In this document: in pieces, positions 5,041-6,290 of the stretch
How positions within the stretch are numbered: the stretch's first letter is position 1
Layout of the letters: every line of letters starts with the position of its first letter
Origin: an uncultured beta proteobacterium
GTDB lineage: Bacteria > Pseudomonadota > Gammaproteobacteria > Burkholderiales > Burkholderiaceae_C
Length of the DNA: 6,290 nt
Direction: 5' to 3'
Assembly (NCBI GenBank): GCA_903944555.1
Contig: CAJASG010000217.1
Span: 1-6,290, forward strand
The notes under the pieces: generated by a model
What the model saw: the letters and a program-made list of their open reading frames with translations, nothing else
What the model was told of the DNA's origin: nothing
The model's database searches: none
Position numbers and translations under genes: made by a program

Positions 5041-6290
5041 ATGTCCACCCTACCCACCTTCATTGCCCCCACCCGATTCACCGATGCCGCCGCTGCCTTG
5101 GCACAAGTGGTGCGCATTTACGACTCCAGCATCCAGCACTTGCGCCACTCGATGCAGCTGTTCGTGGCGGGAGACGACAGCGTGGGCCATGCGCGCGCCT
5201 GCTACCCCCTGATCCGCATCCACACCCACACGGTGTCGCGCGCGAGCGTGCCCGACATCGCGCGCTTGAGCTATGGCTTTGTCGCCGGCCCCGGCCGGTT
5301 CGAGACCACCCTGACCCGCCCGGACCTGTACCACGACTACTACCTGGAACAGTTCAGCCTGCTGCTGCAAAACCACGGGGTAGAGCTGGAAGTGGGCACC
5401 AGCACGCAGCCGATTCCGGTGCATTTTTCATTCTCCGAACACGACCATGTTGAGGGCAATATGAACGCCGAGCGCCGCATGCTAATGCGGGACCGGTTCG
5501 ACCTGCCTGATCTGGCCGCGATGGATGACGGCATTGCCAACGGCACCTACGAGCCGCGCCCGGGCGACCCGCAGCCGCTGGCGCTGTTTACCGCACCCCG
5601 GGTGGACTACTCGCTGCACCGCCTGCGCCACTACACCGGCACCGGGCCCGAGCACTTTCAGAACTTCGTGCTGTTCACCAACTACCAGTTTTACATCGAC
5701 GAATTCATCGCGTTGGGCCGGGCCGCCATGGCCGACCCCAACAGCGAATACATCGCCTTTATCGAGCCCGGCAACATGGTGACGCGCCGCGTAGGCGTGA
5801 GCGCCGAGGCCGCAGACGCCTTGGGCAAAGAGCCCCCGCGCCTGCCGCAGATGCCCGGCTACCACCTGGTGCGCGCCGACCGGGCGGGCATCACCATGGT
5901 CAACATCGGTGTCGGCCCCGCCAATGCCAAGAACATCACCGACCACATTGCCGTGCTGCGCCCGCACGCCTGGATCATGCTGGGGCACTGCGCTGGTCTG
6001 CGCAACACGCAACAATTGGGCGACTACGTGCTGGCCCACGGCTATGTGCGTGAAGACCATGTGCTGGACGAAGAACTGCCGCTGTGGGTGCCGATCCCCG
6101 CGCTGGCCGAAATCCAGGTGGCGCTGGAGCAGGCCGTTGCCGATGTGACCCAGATCAAGGGCGCAGCACTGAAAAGCATCATGCGCACCGGCACCGTGGC
6201 GTCTACAGACAACCGCAACTGGGAGCTGCTGCCCAACAACCAGCCCCAACGCCGCTTCAGCCAGAGCCGCGCCGTAGCGCTGGACATGGA
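5041..6290 (+). CDS. amn: AMP nucleosidase, N-terminal 416 codons (3' end outside window)
   Basis: AMP nucleosidase hydrolyses AMP to adenine and ribose 5-phosphate in the cytoplasm and helps control the adenylate pool. The frame stays open from ATG at 5041 to the window end, so about 70-80 residues are missing from a protein of nearly 490. The N-terminal regulatory domain covers about residues 10-180, with FETTLTRPDLYHDYYLEQFSLLL. The segment RVDYSLHRLRHYTGTGPEHFQNFVLFTNYQFYIDEF links to the nucleoside phosphorylase-like domain. That domain shows GITMVNIGVGPANAKNITDH (near 291), MLGHCAGLR (315-321), GDYVLAHGYVREDHVLD and TGTVASTDNRNWEL, close to the E. coli protein as I recall it. The window stops within SRAVALDME, just at the substrate-binding DME. 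The start has no ribosome binding site but fits the family's N-terminus. The gene diverges from the 107-residue protein gene. A long minus-strand open frame inside it (6249-5482) is a shadow of its high-GC codon use. Confidence 0.96.
   Translation, partial: MSTLPTFIAPTRFTDAAAALAQVVRIYDSSIQHLRHSMQLFVAGDDSVGHARACYPLIRIHTHTVSRASVPDIARLSYGFVAGPGRFETTLTRPDLYHDYYLEQFSLLLQNHGVELEVGTSTQPIPVHFSFSEHDHVEGNMNAERRMLMRDRFDLPDLAAMDDGIANGTYEPRPGDPQPLALFTAPRVDYSLHRLRHYTGTGPEHFQNFVLFTNYQFYIDEFIALGRAAMADPNSEYIAFIEPGNMVTRRVGVSAEAADALGKEPPRLPQMPGYHLVRADRAGITMVNIGVGPANAKNITDHIAVLRPHAWIMLGHCAGLRNTQQLGDYVLAHGYVREDHVLDEELPLWVPIPALAEIQVALEQAVADVTQIKGAALKSIMRTGTVASTDNRNWELLPNNQPQRRFSQSRAVALDM

Noticed and set aside
5482..6249. 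A 255-codon open frame on the minus strand inside amn
   Set aside because: It lies fully antisense to a well-conserved amn reading frame. Its translation is rich in His, Gln, Val and Gly without family features, as expected from the complement of high-GC codons.

Overview
The window looks like ordinary chromosome from a betaproteobacterium, most likely of the family Comamonadaceae (Rhodoferax/Polaromonas/Acidovorax type). This rests on the high-GC coding style, the protein families present, and two copies of an intergenic repeat of a kind I associate with that family. The placement is by recognition and has not been searched. I see no phage, insertion sequence, CRISPR array, rRNA or tRNA.

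Layout. Bases 1-537 (+) are the last 178 codons of malate synthase G (glcB). A repeat copy (542-604) and a hairpin terminator (609-651) follow. Next is a 120-residue SpoIIAA/STAS-like protein (693-1055, +), then a second repeat copy (1080-1142) that runs into the start of a DMT/EamA ten-helix transporter (1156-2013, +). This gene converges, with 28 bases between, on three minus-strand genes. Read in their own direction these are an MBL-fold hydrolase (4315-3368), a TerC-family membrane protein (3256-2525) and a CYTH-domain phosphohydrolase (2509-2042). The last two are 15 bases apart and probably form an operon. The MBL gene diverges from a 73-residue cysteine-rich CWC protein (4399-4620, +), and their predicted promoters overlap. 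A 107-residue protein of unknown function (4958-4635, -) converges on the CWC gene and diverges from AMP nucleosidase (amn, 5041 to the window end, +), which is cut off by the window edge.

How the genes fit together. No single pathway links them. Malate synthase G serves glyoxylate assimilation. AMP nucleosidase adjusts the adenylate pool. The TerC/CYTH pair combines a probable metal-related membrane protein with a metal-dependent triphosphate enzyme. The rest are housekeeping or accessory genes of unknown substrate.

I did not find a convincing new multi-gene system. The observations most worth checking are the 63-base gapless repeat pair bracketing the STAS-like gene, with a small hairpin kept by a G-U substitution; the identical 6-base spacing between a -10-like box and ATG at two genes without a ribosome binding site, suggesting leaderless mRNAs; and the overlapping divergent promoters between the MBL and CWC genes.
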